This document shows, in pieces, positions 7,802 through 14,684 of a DNA stretch of 39,224 nucleotides. Both the position numbers and the translations under genes were made by a program. The notes below the pieces were generated by a model. It was given only the letters and a program-made list of their open reading frames with translations. It ran no database searches and had not been told where the DNA came from. The stretch comes from Methanosphaera sp. rholeuAM6. Lineage in GTDB: Archaea > Methanobacteriota > Methanobacteria > Methanobacteriales > Methanobacteriaceae. The stretch spans positions 13,093-52,316 of the forward strand of contig MVAA01000078.1 in NCBI GenBank assembly GCA_003266105.1. Reading direction: 5' to 3'. Every line of letters begins with the position of its first letter. Within the stretch, counting starts at the first letter, position 1.

Positions 7802-7995
7802 CAACCTGGGGAGCACGGGGGTTTGCTTTGCTTTCGCATTGAAACTTTTAAAAAGTAGCTCAAGCGCTGGGAACTTCTTTAGAGGCGGCCCATATAAACC
7901 TGTGGAATGCGGGGGTTTGCTTTGTTAATAGCCATAGATATTAACATAGAATCATATTATATATGAAGTTCATTAAGCTCTATTATTATAGAGTA
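7802..7995 (+). ncRNA. Structured repeat unit 2, diverged copy of unit 1
   Basis: A 194-bp unit with the same order of parts: CAACCTGGGGAGCACGGGGG then TTTGCTTTG; AGTAGCTCAAG; hairpin CCTGTG-GAA-TGCGGG (7899-7913) then GGTTTGCTTTG; stem GTTAATA (7924-7930)/TATTAAC (7939-7945); GAATCA...GAAGTTCATTAAG; and the identical terminal hairpin CTCTATTATTATAGAG (7978-7993). Compared with unit 1, the stems differ in sequence but still pair, which suggests selection on RNA structure. There is no tnpB in front of it, so it is a stand-alone copy: a second guide RNA or a nonautonomous (PATE-like) element. Confidence 0.6.
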
Positions 7996-8029
7996 AGTGT
8001 TGATGTTACTATAACATTCAATACTTTTT
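7995..8029 (+). terminator. Hairpin with T run after repeat unit 2
   Basis: Arms 7995-8008 and 8012-8026 pair almost fully (one bulge, one G-T) around a 3-base loop and run into TTTTT. It directly abuts unit 2 on the plus strand, as expected for the 3' end of a short plus-strand RNA. Confidence 0.5.
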
Positions 8030-8159
8030 AAAACCTCTATCTAACAATAATAATACAAATGTTTTATCATAAAATGAATACCTCAATCTCTACAGGTTGA
8101 GGATGGAAAGAAACTTCAGTAAAAAGTATAAATTCACTTTTTAAACATCTAAAACAATT

Positions 8160-8266
8160 AGAACCCACGGGACGTGGGGGATAGCTTGGTAGATTTAAGT
8201 TCCATAAAAACTTACAACCCAAGAATCTCCATCTTCTACAAGAGGAAGATGTTCAAAGATTGTAAT
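8160..8266 (+). ncRNA. Third structured copy, partial: GRA hairpin plus a long stem-loop
   Basis: CCCACG-GGA-CGTGGG (8164-8178) is a perfect six-pair version of the hairpin seen in units 1 and 2, followed by GGATAGCTTGG. Downstream, nested stems pair TTACAA (8211-8216) with TTGTAA (8260-8265), AATCT with AGATT, and CATCTTC (8230-8236) with GAAGATG (8245-8251), giving one long stem-loop followed by an A-rich run. It lacks the GAATCA and CTCTAT-hairpin parts, so it is either a different RNA sharing the first module or a degraded copy. Confidence 0.45.
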
Positions 8267-8332
8267 AAAAAAGAGTTAAAATTGATCATTAGTCTAAAGT
8301 ACTTATTTAATCCAGTATAAGATATTAAAAAA

Positions 8333-8406
8333 TAAACCTGCGGGATGTGGGGGTTTGCTTTGCTAATCAGTATTTGATTATCATAGAATCATTATAAATG
8401 AAATCC
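8333..8406 (+). ncRNA. Fourth structured copy, single module
   Basis: Contains CCTGCG-GGA-TGTGGG (8337-8351), GGTTTGCTTTG, a stem TAATCA (8364-8369)/TGATTA (8375-8380), and GAATCA-TTATAAAT-GAAATCC. The order matches the second half of units 1 and 2, but the terminal CTCTAT hairpin is missing. The final motif is close to the GAATCAAATGAAACC found after the other tnpB at 38770, which ties this family to tnpB right ends. Confidence 0.5.
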
Positions 8407-8585
8407 AAAAATAAATACATCTAAGTTATACATAAAAGATTTTTTAGAAACTGAGAAAATTTTTTTGAAATAATTTAGTTAATTCATTAGTAATCTCTCT
8501 TTTGAGTTTTTAAAAAAGTATTCATGTATTTTAAATGAAAAAGTTAATCATTAAGGAAATTTGGAATAAGTTTTTTTTAATGTGG

Positions 8586-8613
8586 TAGATTTAGATTTAT
8601 TTTTCTAAATCTA
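8586..8613 (+). terminator. Terminator-like hairpin
   Basis: TAGATTTAG (8586-8594) pairs perfectly with CTAAATCTA (8605-8613) around a 10-base T-rich loop, followed by TCTTTTTC on the plus strand. Confidence 0.4.
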
Positions 8614-8750
8614 TCTTTTTCTATTGAAGATTTTATTTTATTCTTCTGATAGAGTTTTTTGTTGAATTTGAAATATGATTTATCATTGTATTCAAAGTTT
8701 CTTTGTATTTAGATATTTTTTTCTTATTAAATTGATATTAATAAAGGGAC

Positions 8751-8799
8751 TAGACGTATATTGCAAGTGTAAAAATTTGCAATATCGTCTATTTTTTTT
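8751..8799 (+). terminator. Strong 15-bp hairpin followed by T8, between the island and ubiD
   Basis: TAGACG-ATATTGCAA (8751-8766, one bulged T) pairs with TTGCAATAT-CGTCTA (8777-8791), then TTTTTTTT. It lies 18 bp beyond the ubiD stop. Read from the plus strand it is a classic hairpin plus T run; read from the minus strand it lacks a good T run. It may end plus-strand RNAs from the repeat island, or stabilise the ubiD mRNA end. Confidence 0.5.
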
Positions 8800-8809
8800 C
8801 TTTTTTTAT

Positions 8810-10093
8810 CTATTTTTCAAGAGTAAAACTTACTCTTTCGTAGTCTTCAAGGTTGTGGAAGGATTTTGTAGCGTCTACTCCTATTTTTGTCGTTGTTCCA
8901 TCTATTTGCGCTACCGGATCTAGTGATGATCCTCTTGCTTTTGGGATTATGATTATGTCATCGTCACCTTTGACGCGTGTTGCTATTGCGTATTCCACGT
9001 CTGTTGGGTCGAATATGTTTATGTCTTCGTCTACTATTACGCAGTGTTTGAGGGATGGGTGTGCTGACAGTGCTGCCATCATCACGTTTTTTGCGTCTCC
9101 TTCGGTTTGTTTTTTGATTGACACTACTGCGTGTAGCCAGCAGCATCCTCCTTCGGTGAGCACTACGTTTTGTACTGTTGGTAGTGTGTTTTTTACGCTG
9201 TTGTATATTCTTGGTTCTTGTGGCAGTCCCTGTAGTAGTTTGTGTTCGTTTCCTGCGGGGAGTATTGCATGGTAGTATGGGTTGTCTTTGTAATGCATTT
9301 TTGTTAGGTTTATGACTGGTTCGTCTCTTATTTTGTCGTATGTGTCTGTGAGGTCTACGAATGGGCCTTCGCTTTTTCTTTCATTTGGTTCTATTCTTCC
9401 TTCCAGTAGTATTTCGCATTCTGGTGCTTCTATGTCTACGCTTTCACATTTGACTAGGGTTAGTTTTCCTTTTTGGAATGTGTTTGCTACTTCCAGTTCG
9501 TTTTCTGTTATTGGGATGCTTGTTGTGCTTGCCAGTAGTGTTGATGGGTTTAGTCCTATTGCTATTGCTATTTCGAGTGGTTTTTGTTGTTCTTCTGCTT
9601 TTTTGTAGTAGGTGTAGAGTTGTCTTGGTACTATTCTTATTCCCAGTTGTTTGTCGTTGTGTACTAGCATTCTGTGTATTGATGCGTTTGTTTGTCCTGT
9701 TTCCGGGTCTTTTGCTATTACTATTCCTGCTGTTATGTATTTTCCTTTGTCTTTGGGGTAGTGTTTGAGTATTGGTAGTTTGTTTAGGTTTGCTTCTTCG
9801 TTGTTTGGGTAGATTTCATCGTAGTTTTTTATGTTGGTTATTTTTGTGGGGTTGTTTGTTGCCTGTATTATGTTTTCGGTTATTTTGTCGACTGTTGTGT
9901 TTATTGATTTGGCGATTTTTTCTCTTGTGTTGCATATTCCGGTTATTATGTTCATGTTTGTGTCTTTTATGTTTGTGAATATGAGTGTGTCGTGTGGGTG
10001 TTTTTTTAGGATTTTTGTTATTTCGTATTCTGTTGATATTTCTTCTTTTATTTCGATTACGTTGTCTGTTATTTCTTCTATTAGTCTTGTCAT
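8810..10093 (-). CDS. UbiD-family prenylated-FMN decarboxylase, probable anhydromevalonate phosphate decarboxylase
   Basis: A 427-residue UbiD-type decarboxylase. Family signatures include GICNTREKIA, YITAGIVIAKDPETG, NASIHRMLV (prFMN/metal region), NPYYHAILPAGNEHKLLQGLPQEPRI and GCCWLHAVVSI...DAKNVMMAALSAHPSLKHCVIVDEDINIFDPTDVEYAIATR. Family knowledge: most methanogens carry a UbiD homologue that decarboxylates trans-anhydromevalonate 5-phosphate in the archaeal mevalonate route to lipids, needing prFMN from UbiX. I assign that role by family and organism; sequence alone does not exclude another substrate. The ATG is 16 bp after the purE stop, so purE-ubiD form an operon. Coding is very rich in A-ending codons on this strand. 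Confidence 0.85.
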   Translation of the reverse strand: MTRLIEEITDNVIEIKEEISTEYEITKILKKHPHDTLIFTNIKDTNMNIITGICNTREKIAKSINTTVDKITENIIQATNNPTKITNIKNYDEIYPNNEEANLNKLPILKHYPKDKGKYITAGIVIAKDPETGQTNASIHRMLVHNDKQLGIRIVPRQLYTYYKKAEEQQKPLEIAIAIGLNPSTLLASTTSIPITENELEVANTFQKGKLTLVKCESVDIEAPECEILLEGRIEPNERKSEGPFVDLTDTYDKIRDEPVINLTKMHYKDNPYYHAILPAGNEHKLLQGLPQEPRIYNSVKNTLPTVQNVVLTEGGCCWLHAVVSIKKQTEGDAKNVMMAALSAHPSLKHCVIVDEDINIFDPTDVEYAIATRVKGDDDIIIIPKARGSSLDPVAQIDGTTTKIGVDATKSFHNLEDYERVSFTLEK

Positions 10094-10109
10094 TGTTTTT
10101 TTCTCCTTT

Positions 10110-11114
10110 TTATTCGTAGTAGATGTTTCTGTGTAGTGTTTTCATGTATTTTGTTAGTTCTATTTTTGTTTTTTGGTCGTGTATTGCGAATATTCTTGCT
10201 GCGAATAGGGCTGCGTTTTCTCCTGCGTCCAGTCCTATTGTTGCTGTTGGCACGCCTGGTGGCATTTCTATCATGCTTAGCAGGGAGTCTATTCCTGATA
10301 GTCTTGTTGTGCATGGCACTCCGATTACTGGTTTTGTTGTGTGTGATACTATTGCTCCTGTGAGTATTGTGGACAGGCTGGATACTGCTATGTAGAGGTC
10401 TATCTGGTCGTCTATTTCTTTTACGTATTTTTCTAGTTTTTCGGGGCTTCTTGTTGCGGAGACTACTTTGTATTCACTTTTTATTTTTAGTGTTTCGAGT
10501 GTTTCGGTTATTTTTCTTACGGTTTCCATGTTGGAGTAGTTTCCTGATAGGATGAGTATTCTTGTTTCGGGGGTTAGTTTTAGGCTTTTGTTTATTGGTG
10601 TTGTTTCCTGTGGTGTGTATTGTGTGCGTTGGTAGTTTTTTCCCGCGATTTTTTCTATCAGTTCCTCTTCGGATTTTTGTATTTTTGCGTCGTATTGTCG
10701 GCGTTTTTCTTTGAGAGTGTTTTTTAGTGTTTCGTTGTTGCAGGCTATTATTTGGCATGCCAGCCATGCTGCATTGTCTGCTCTGTCTATTCCCATTGTT
10801 GCTACTGGTGTACCCAGCTGCATTTCTGTTGATGATAGCAGTGCGTCTATTCCTCCCAGTTTCACTTCTACTGGCACGGCTATTACTGGTTTTGTGGTGT
10901 GTGATGCTATTACTCCTGGCAGGTGTGCTGCGAGTCCTGCTATGGCTATTATTACTTCCACTTCTTCGCTTTCATTTTTTACTATTTCTTTTACTCTTTC
11001 GGGTGTTCTGTGTGCTGAGGCTACTCGTAGGTCGTATTTTATGTTCATTTCTTCGAGTACGTTTATTGCTTTTTGTGCTACTTTGTAGTCGGATGCACTT
11101 CCCAGGATTATCAT
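10110..11114 (-). CDS. purE: PurE, N5-carboxyaminoimidazole ribonucleotide mutase / AIR carboxylase, tandem-domain form
   Basis: PurE makes CAIR in purine synthesis. This 334-residue protein has two AIRC domains. Domain 1 (about 1-155) has intact motifs: IILGSASD, VASAHRTPERV (catalytic His) and AGLAAHLPGVIASHTTKPVIAVP. After a charged linker (about 130-180), domain 2 keeps the fold but reads SGNYSN, SATRSPEKL and SSLSTILTGAIVSHTTKPVIGVP, losing both conserved histidines. Domain 2 is therefore probably structural. The tandem layout is known in methanogens. Start is ATG at 11114; no clear ribosome site precedes it, and the gene may be nearly leaderless. Confidence 0.92.
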   Translation of the reverse strand: MIILGSASDYKVAQKAINVLEEMNIKYDLRVASAHRTPERVKEIVKNESEEVEVIIAIAGLAAHLPGVIASHTTKPVIAVPVEVKLGGIDALLSSTEMQLGTPVATMGIDRADNAAWLACQIIACNNETLKNTLKEKRRQYDAKIQKSEEELIEKIAGKNYQRTQYTPQETTPINKSLKLTPETRILILSGNYSNMETVRKITETLETLKIKSEYKVVSATRSPEKLEKYVKEIDDQIDLYIAVSSLSTILTGAIVSHTTKPVIGVPCTTRLSGIDSLLSMIEMPPGVPTATIGLDAGENAALFAARIFAIHDQKTKIELTKYMKTLHRNIYYE

Positions 11115-11298
11115 TACTTTTGTTTGGCTAATGCTTTGGCCCCCTGTTTTTGATTTTTTTTTGGTTATGTTAATATTTGTGTATTTTTTTGTATTTAATT
11201 GATTGTAGTATTTTTTTTGTTTTTTTGTAATAAAAGATATAGTGTATTAGTTACATATTATATTTTATATATGTAAATGAATTTATGAGATGATTATT

Positions 11299-11709
11299 AT
11301 GGATTTGATTTTTACAGGAGATCAGATTTTTTTACTTGTGTTGGCAGTGATTTTTTTGATTGCGGTCATTGTTATTGTTGTCGCATGGTATAAGAGTTCT
11401 GTTTCTAAGAATGATATTGTTTTGTTGGAAAAACAGGCTGAACTTAAGAAGATTGAGATTGTTGAGCGTGATCTTGAGAATAAGCAGCGTAAGGAGAGCT
11501 TTGCTCAGTTGTCTGATGAGGATATGGAGCAGTTGAAGAGTATTCGTAATAATACTTCCGAGCTTTCTGCTAAGGTTGGTTTGTTAAGTTCTCAGGTTAA
11601 TGAGCGTGTTGAGCTTTTGGAAGTTAAAAATGAACTTGTTAAGTTGCAGAAGTTGTCTGTTGAGTTGGATAAGAAGGAAAAAGAGCTTAATGATTTGTTA
11701 GGTAATTAG
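11299..11709 (+). CDS. Small membrane protein with a cytoplasmic coiled coil
   Basis: A 136-residue protein of unknown function. One N-terminal membrane helix (about 8-30, IFLLVLAVIFLIAVIVIVVAW) is followed by a highly charged coiled coil (about 40-135: LLEKQAELKKIEIVERDLENKQRKE, then VERVELLEVKNELVKLQKL-type heptads). I chose ATG at 11299 because GAGATGAT lies just before it; an in-frame ATG at 11290 would overlap that site. It sits 11 bp upstream of another protein of the same design, so the two likely act together at the membrane. It is divergent from purE-ubiD. Confidence 0.75.
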   Translation: MDLIFTGDQIFLLVLAVIFLIAVIVIVVAWYKSSVSKNDIVLLEKQAELKKIEIVERDLENKQRKESFAQLSDEDMEQLKSIRNNTSELSAKVGLLSSQVNERVELLEVKNELVKLQKLSVELDKKEKELNDLLGN

Positions 11710-11720
11710 GAGGGGTTTTT

Positions 11721-12191
11721 ATGGAACCGGCCACTACGCTTGCCATTATTATTTTGGTTGTTGCTATTCTTATCTTGCTTTATTATTATTTGCAGTCGGT
11801 TAACAGTCCTATTTATGAGTCTATTCATTCTCAGGCTGCCGGGTTGTCTTCTCGTGTTAGTCAGGAGGAGTATATTTCTAGTTTGTCCGATCGTGTCACT
11901 GATTTTAGTGGTAAGTTTAAGGATAGGGTTCAGGATGAGGATGAGGATGATCATATTTCCAAGACTGATGTGATTTCTAATAAGATTTCTCAGTTTATTA
12001 ATGAGCAGAGTGAGCAGGTTATTGCTGATTGGGATCTTGTTACTCATAAGGATTTTGACAGTGTTTTGGAGCGTTTTGATGCTTTGAAGGATGATTTTGA
12101 TTCTTTTGTTGAGGTTAATGATTCTCGTGTTTCTGATTTGGAGGCTCGTGTGGATAGGATTGAAGAGGATCTTAGGGATTTGAGAAAGTAG
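11721..12191 (+). CDS. Second small membrane protein with coiled coil, same operon
   Basis: A 156-residue protein with an N-terminal membrane helix (about 5-24, TLAIIILVVAILILLYYYL), an acidic linker (DEDEDDH near 74-80), and C-terminal heptads (DSRVSDLEARVDRIEEDLRDLRK). A strong AGGAGGGG precedes the ATG. It lies 11 bp after the gene at 11299. The pair share topology but no obvious sequence identity, so a hetero-oligomeric coiled-coil assembly is a reasonable guess. No enzymatic motif is seen. Confidence 0.75.
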   Translation: MEPATTLAIIILVVAILILLYYYLQSVNSPIYESIHSQAAGLSSRVSQEEYISSLSDRVTDFSGKFKDRVQDEDEDDHISKTDVISNKISQFINEQSEQVIADWDLVTHKDFDSVLERFDALKDDFDSFVEVNDSRVSDLEARVDRIEEDLRDLRK

Positions 12192-12229
12192 TTTGTTTTT
12201 TTATTTTCTTATTTTCTTTTGTAGATAGG

Positions 12230-12237
12230 TTTATATA
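12230..12237 (+). promoter_or_regulatory. TATA box of the initiator tRNA gene
   Basis: TTTATATA lies 57 bp before the mature tRNA 5' end, leaving room for a 5' leader of about 30 nt to be removed by RNase P. Confidence 0.5.
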
Positions 12238-12293
12238 TTAGTTGTTACTTATATATGTATAGCTCTATTTATTGAGTGTTTTATTTTTTATGT

Positions 12294-12368
<75 letters not shown>

Positions 12369-12398
12369 TTATTATATTATTATTATTTTTATTTCTTG

Positions 12399-12705
12399 TT
12401 GGTAAGCTAAAGCGCAGTTTACGGTGAAAATATTTTTTTTACTGAGGAAATTCCACACACCATATTGAAACATGATGCTCTTAATTGGCATACATCGAGA
12501 GTTGTGACCCTGTCGGAGAAACGATACAATAGGCTATAATTTGGCGATAATAGATGATGCGATTGGGCTGATTAGCCGGACTTTAGTAATTGATGAAACG
12601 AACAATCCATGTGGTGCAAAAGTAAACATTGTAGTTGTACAAAGGTGACTTGCTTAGATAAATGCTGTGTTTGAAACATGAAGTGGATTACTCTTAGTAT
12701 ACCAA
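12399..12705 (+). ncRNA. rnpB: RNase P RNA
   Basis: Catalytic RNA that trims tRNA 5' leaders. P1 closes the molecule: TTGGTA (12399-12404) pairs with TACCAA (12700-12705), and CTAA with TTAG continue it. CR-I reads CTGAGGAAATTCCACACACC. Its P4 strand AAT-T-CCAC pairs with GTGGATT near 12684 leaving the universally conserved bulged U. CR-IV reads CTTAGATAAATGCTG, close to the bacterial CTAGATGAATG. A GAGAAACGATACAATAGGC segment lies in the expected CR-II/III region. Length of about 307 nt is normal for archaea. It may share the initiator tRNA transcript, or use the weak TTATATTA at 12374. It ends 8 bp from the convergent hydrolase stop. Confidence 0.92.
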
Positions 12706-12712
12706 TTTTATA

Positions 12713-13495
12713 TTAGCTTTTTTTGTGTTCTATGTCTATTTGAATGAAGTTTTCTATGATGTTGCTTATTTTGTCGATGTTTTCTCCCACGAGAAGGTTA
12801 TGTTTCACATTGTCTAGAATTACTATTTTGGAGTTTTTTATCTGGTTGTGCAATGCTTTCTGCGTGGATTGCAGCGTGATTTCGTCATATTTTCCTGCAA
12901 GTATCAGTGTTGGAACGTTAATGTTTTCTATTTTGTCTTCTATGTTGTAGTTTATGCATGCGTCAATGGCTTGTATGTAGGCGGTTGTATTTGCCGTTTT
13001 TTCTTTGCTGTTTTTTATCATTTTCAGTTCTTCTTCGTATTCGGTTATTGTTTCCGGACATAATATCATTGGGAGTATGCTGTCGAAGAATTCTGGGAAA
13101 CCTTTTTTAAGGGCTTTTTTTAGTGATGTGAATATTTTGGTCAGATATTCGTCGGATTTGTAAAAGCTTGACATTAGAACGAGGGAGGATACTCTTTCCG
13201 GATGTCGGGTTGTGAAATCAAGTGCTATTGCACCACCCAATGAAAATCCTATGAGGTTGGCTTTCTTTATTTTTAATTTATCCAGAAGTTTTAACAGGTC
13301 TTCTGTGTATGTGTCCATGATTATTTTTTCATTTCCTGATTCTGACTTTCCATGTCCTCTCAGATCGTATCTTAGTATCCTGTATTTCTTTTTTAGTCTG
13401 TTTGTCAGTGGTTGCCAGTATTCAAGATTATCTGACAGTCCATGTATAAGTACTATGGTCTGACCTTCATTTTCTATTTTGTAGTTTAAATTCAT
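12713..13495 (-). CDS. Alpha/beta-fold hydrolase
   Basis: A 260-residue serine hydrolase of the alpha/beta superfamily. The oxyanion motif VLIHGLSDNLEYW is followed by YDLRGHGKSE, the nucleophile elbow GFSLGG (Ser), ILAGKYDEIT (acid Asp) and VKHNLLVGE (His). The layout matches generic esterase or MhpC/RsbQ-like enzymes; the substrate cannot be told. No ribosome site precedes the ATG at 13495. It is convergent with rnpB and divergent from the methionine aminopeptidase gene. Confidence 0.85.
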   Translation of the reverse strand: MNLNYKIENEGQTIVLIHGLSDNLEYWQPLTNRLKKKYRILRYDLRGHGKSESGNEKIIMDTYTEDLLKLLDKLKIKKANLIGFSLGGAIALDFTTRHPERVSSLVLMSSFYKSDEYLTKIFTSLKKALKKGFPEFFDSILPMILCPETITEYEEELKMIKNSKEKTANTTAYIQAIDACINYNIEDKIENINVPTLILAGKYDEITLQSTQKALHNQIKNSKIVILDNVKHNLLVGENIDKISNIIENFIQIDIEHKKS

Positions 13496-13622
13496 AATAT
13501 TGCTTTTATTTTGGGCTGTTATTATTTTTTTCGTGGATGTTATTTCCGTTGGGGTTGTTGGTGTTATGGACTCTTTTTAGTTATATATTATAATGGATAA
13601 ATATATTATTTAGTGATTAAGT

Positions 13623-14600
13623 ATGTTGGAAAAATATGAGAAAGCTGGAAAAATCGCAGCTAGAGTTCGTAAACAGGCAGCTAAAAAGGCTACTGCCGGT
13701 ATGAAGGTTATTGATTTGGTTGATTGGATTGAATCTGAGATTAAAAGTACCGGGGCTGGCCTTTCTTTTCCCTGCAACGTTTCCATTAATCAGATAGCTG
13801 CCCATTATACTTCTCCTCCAAATGATGACACGGTCTTCTGTGAGGGGGATATTGTCAAGATTGATTTGGGTGCAGAGGTTGATGGCTTTATTTCCGATAC
13901 TGCTGTTACCGTTATTATTGAGGGCGATAATGGTGAGCTTGTTGATGAGGATGGCAATCCTCTTAAGATGCCAGGCAGGCTTGATGACGGTAATCCTGTT
14001 GTAACTGAGGATGAAATTGAACATAGGCGTGCCATTATTGATGCCAGCAGCAATGCTTTGGAGAATGTCATTAGCATTGTCAGGGATGGTGTCAGTCTTG
14101 AGGAGATTGGACGTGTTGTTCAGGAGACCATGAACAGTAAGGGATGTAATCCTATTGTGAATCTTAGCGGTCATAGTCTTGAACAGTATAATCTGCATGC
14201 CGGTTTGTCTATTCCAAATTATCCTGAAAAGAGTTCTGTTGTTTTGAAGGAGGGGGATTATGTTGCCATTGAACCTTTTGCGACTGATGGTGTTGGTATG
14301 GTCAATGACATTCCTCAAAGTTACATTTATTCCTATCTTAGGAATAGGCCTCTTAGACAGCCGGATGCAAAGCGGTTGTTAGGTTGGATTCGTGATGATT
14401 TTACTTATTTCCCGTTTGCTCAGAGACATCTTTTGGAACGTTACAATCCTCGTTCTCTTAACAGGGCAATGAGGCCTCTTTTAGCTTCCCGTGCCATTTA
14501 TCCGTATAATGCTCTGAAGGAAAAGTCCGATGCCATGGTTGCACAGACTGAGCATACAATTATTGTCGAGAAGGATGGTTGTAATGTCACTACTTTATAA
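13623..14600 (+). CDS. map: Methionine aminopeptidase, type II, with an internal insertion
   Basis: Removes the initiator methionine from nascent proteins. Metal ligands are visible in order: Asp81 (KIDLGAEVDG), Asp92 (ISDTAV), His184 (SGHSLEQY), Glu217 (AIEPFA) and Glu310 (QTEHTI); His61 in AAHYTSPPND is also conserved. The protein is 325 residues, about 30 longer than typical archaeal MetAPs. The extra acidic Gly/Asp/Pro-rich stretch lies at about 100-132 between the second Asp and the helix IDASSNALE. The type II helical subdomain is present (about 225-300). GTGATT precedes the ATG. Confidence 0.95.
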   Translation: MLEKYEKAGKIAARVRKQAAKKATAGMKVIDLVDWIESEIKSTGAGLSFPCNVSINQIAAHYTSPPNDDTVFCEGDIVKIDLGAEVDGFISDTAVTVIIEGDNGELVDEDGNPLKMPGRLDDGNPVVTEDEIEHRRAIIDASSNALENVISIVRDGVSLEEIGRVVQETMNSKGCNPIVNLSGHSLEQYNLHAGLSIPNYPEKSSVVLKEGDYVAIEPFATDGVGMVNDIPQSYIYSYLRNRPLRQPDAKRLLGWIRDDFTYFPFAQRHLLERYNPRSLNRAMRPLLASRAIYPYNALKEKSDAMVAQTEHTIIVEKDGCNVTTL

Positions 14601-14684
14601 TTGATTTTTTTTCTTTTGAGAAGTTTTATTTATTATGAAGTTTATAGATTTAAATTAAGTGAAAATAAAATAAAGTGATACGTT

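Larger units (their letters stand above)
8407..8809. other. AT-rich spacer with two hairpins and no gene
   Basis: I see no credible coding sequence; the plus-strand ORF across 8675-8923 is T-run-rich and overlaps the end of ubiD. The interval carries the hairpins listed separately at 8586-8613 and 8751-8791. Confidence 0.6.

Noticed and set aside
8041..8160. A CRISPR array
   Set aside because: Only one repeat-like unit is visible; no second copy or regular spacing.
7354..8800. A Cas or toxin-antitoxin gene hidden in the island
   Set aside because: Scanned by eye in both strands; no frame with a ribosome site and plausible protein composition was found.
8675..8923. 82-codon plus-strand ORF
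   Set aside because: Phe/Tyr/Leu-rich from T runs, crosses the hairpin at 8751 and overlaps the end of ubiD.
8853..9275. 140-codon plus-strand ORF
   Set aside because: Lies wholly antisense inside the UbiD-family gene, whose motifs are clear; the plus frame is Ser/Thr/Cys-rich with no domain.
9478..10363. Several Leu/Val/Phe-rich plus-strand ORFs that look like membrane proteins
   Set aside because: Antisense to ubiD and purE; the hydrophobic composition comes from T/G-rich complement of A-rich codons.
13617..14318. 233-codon minus-strand ORF
   Set aside because: Antisense to methionine aminopeptidase, which carries all five metal ligands.
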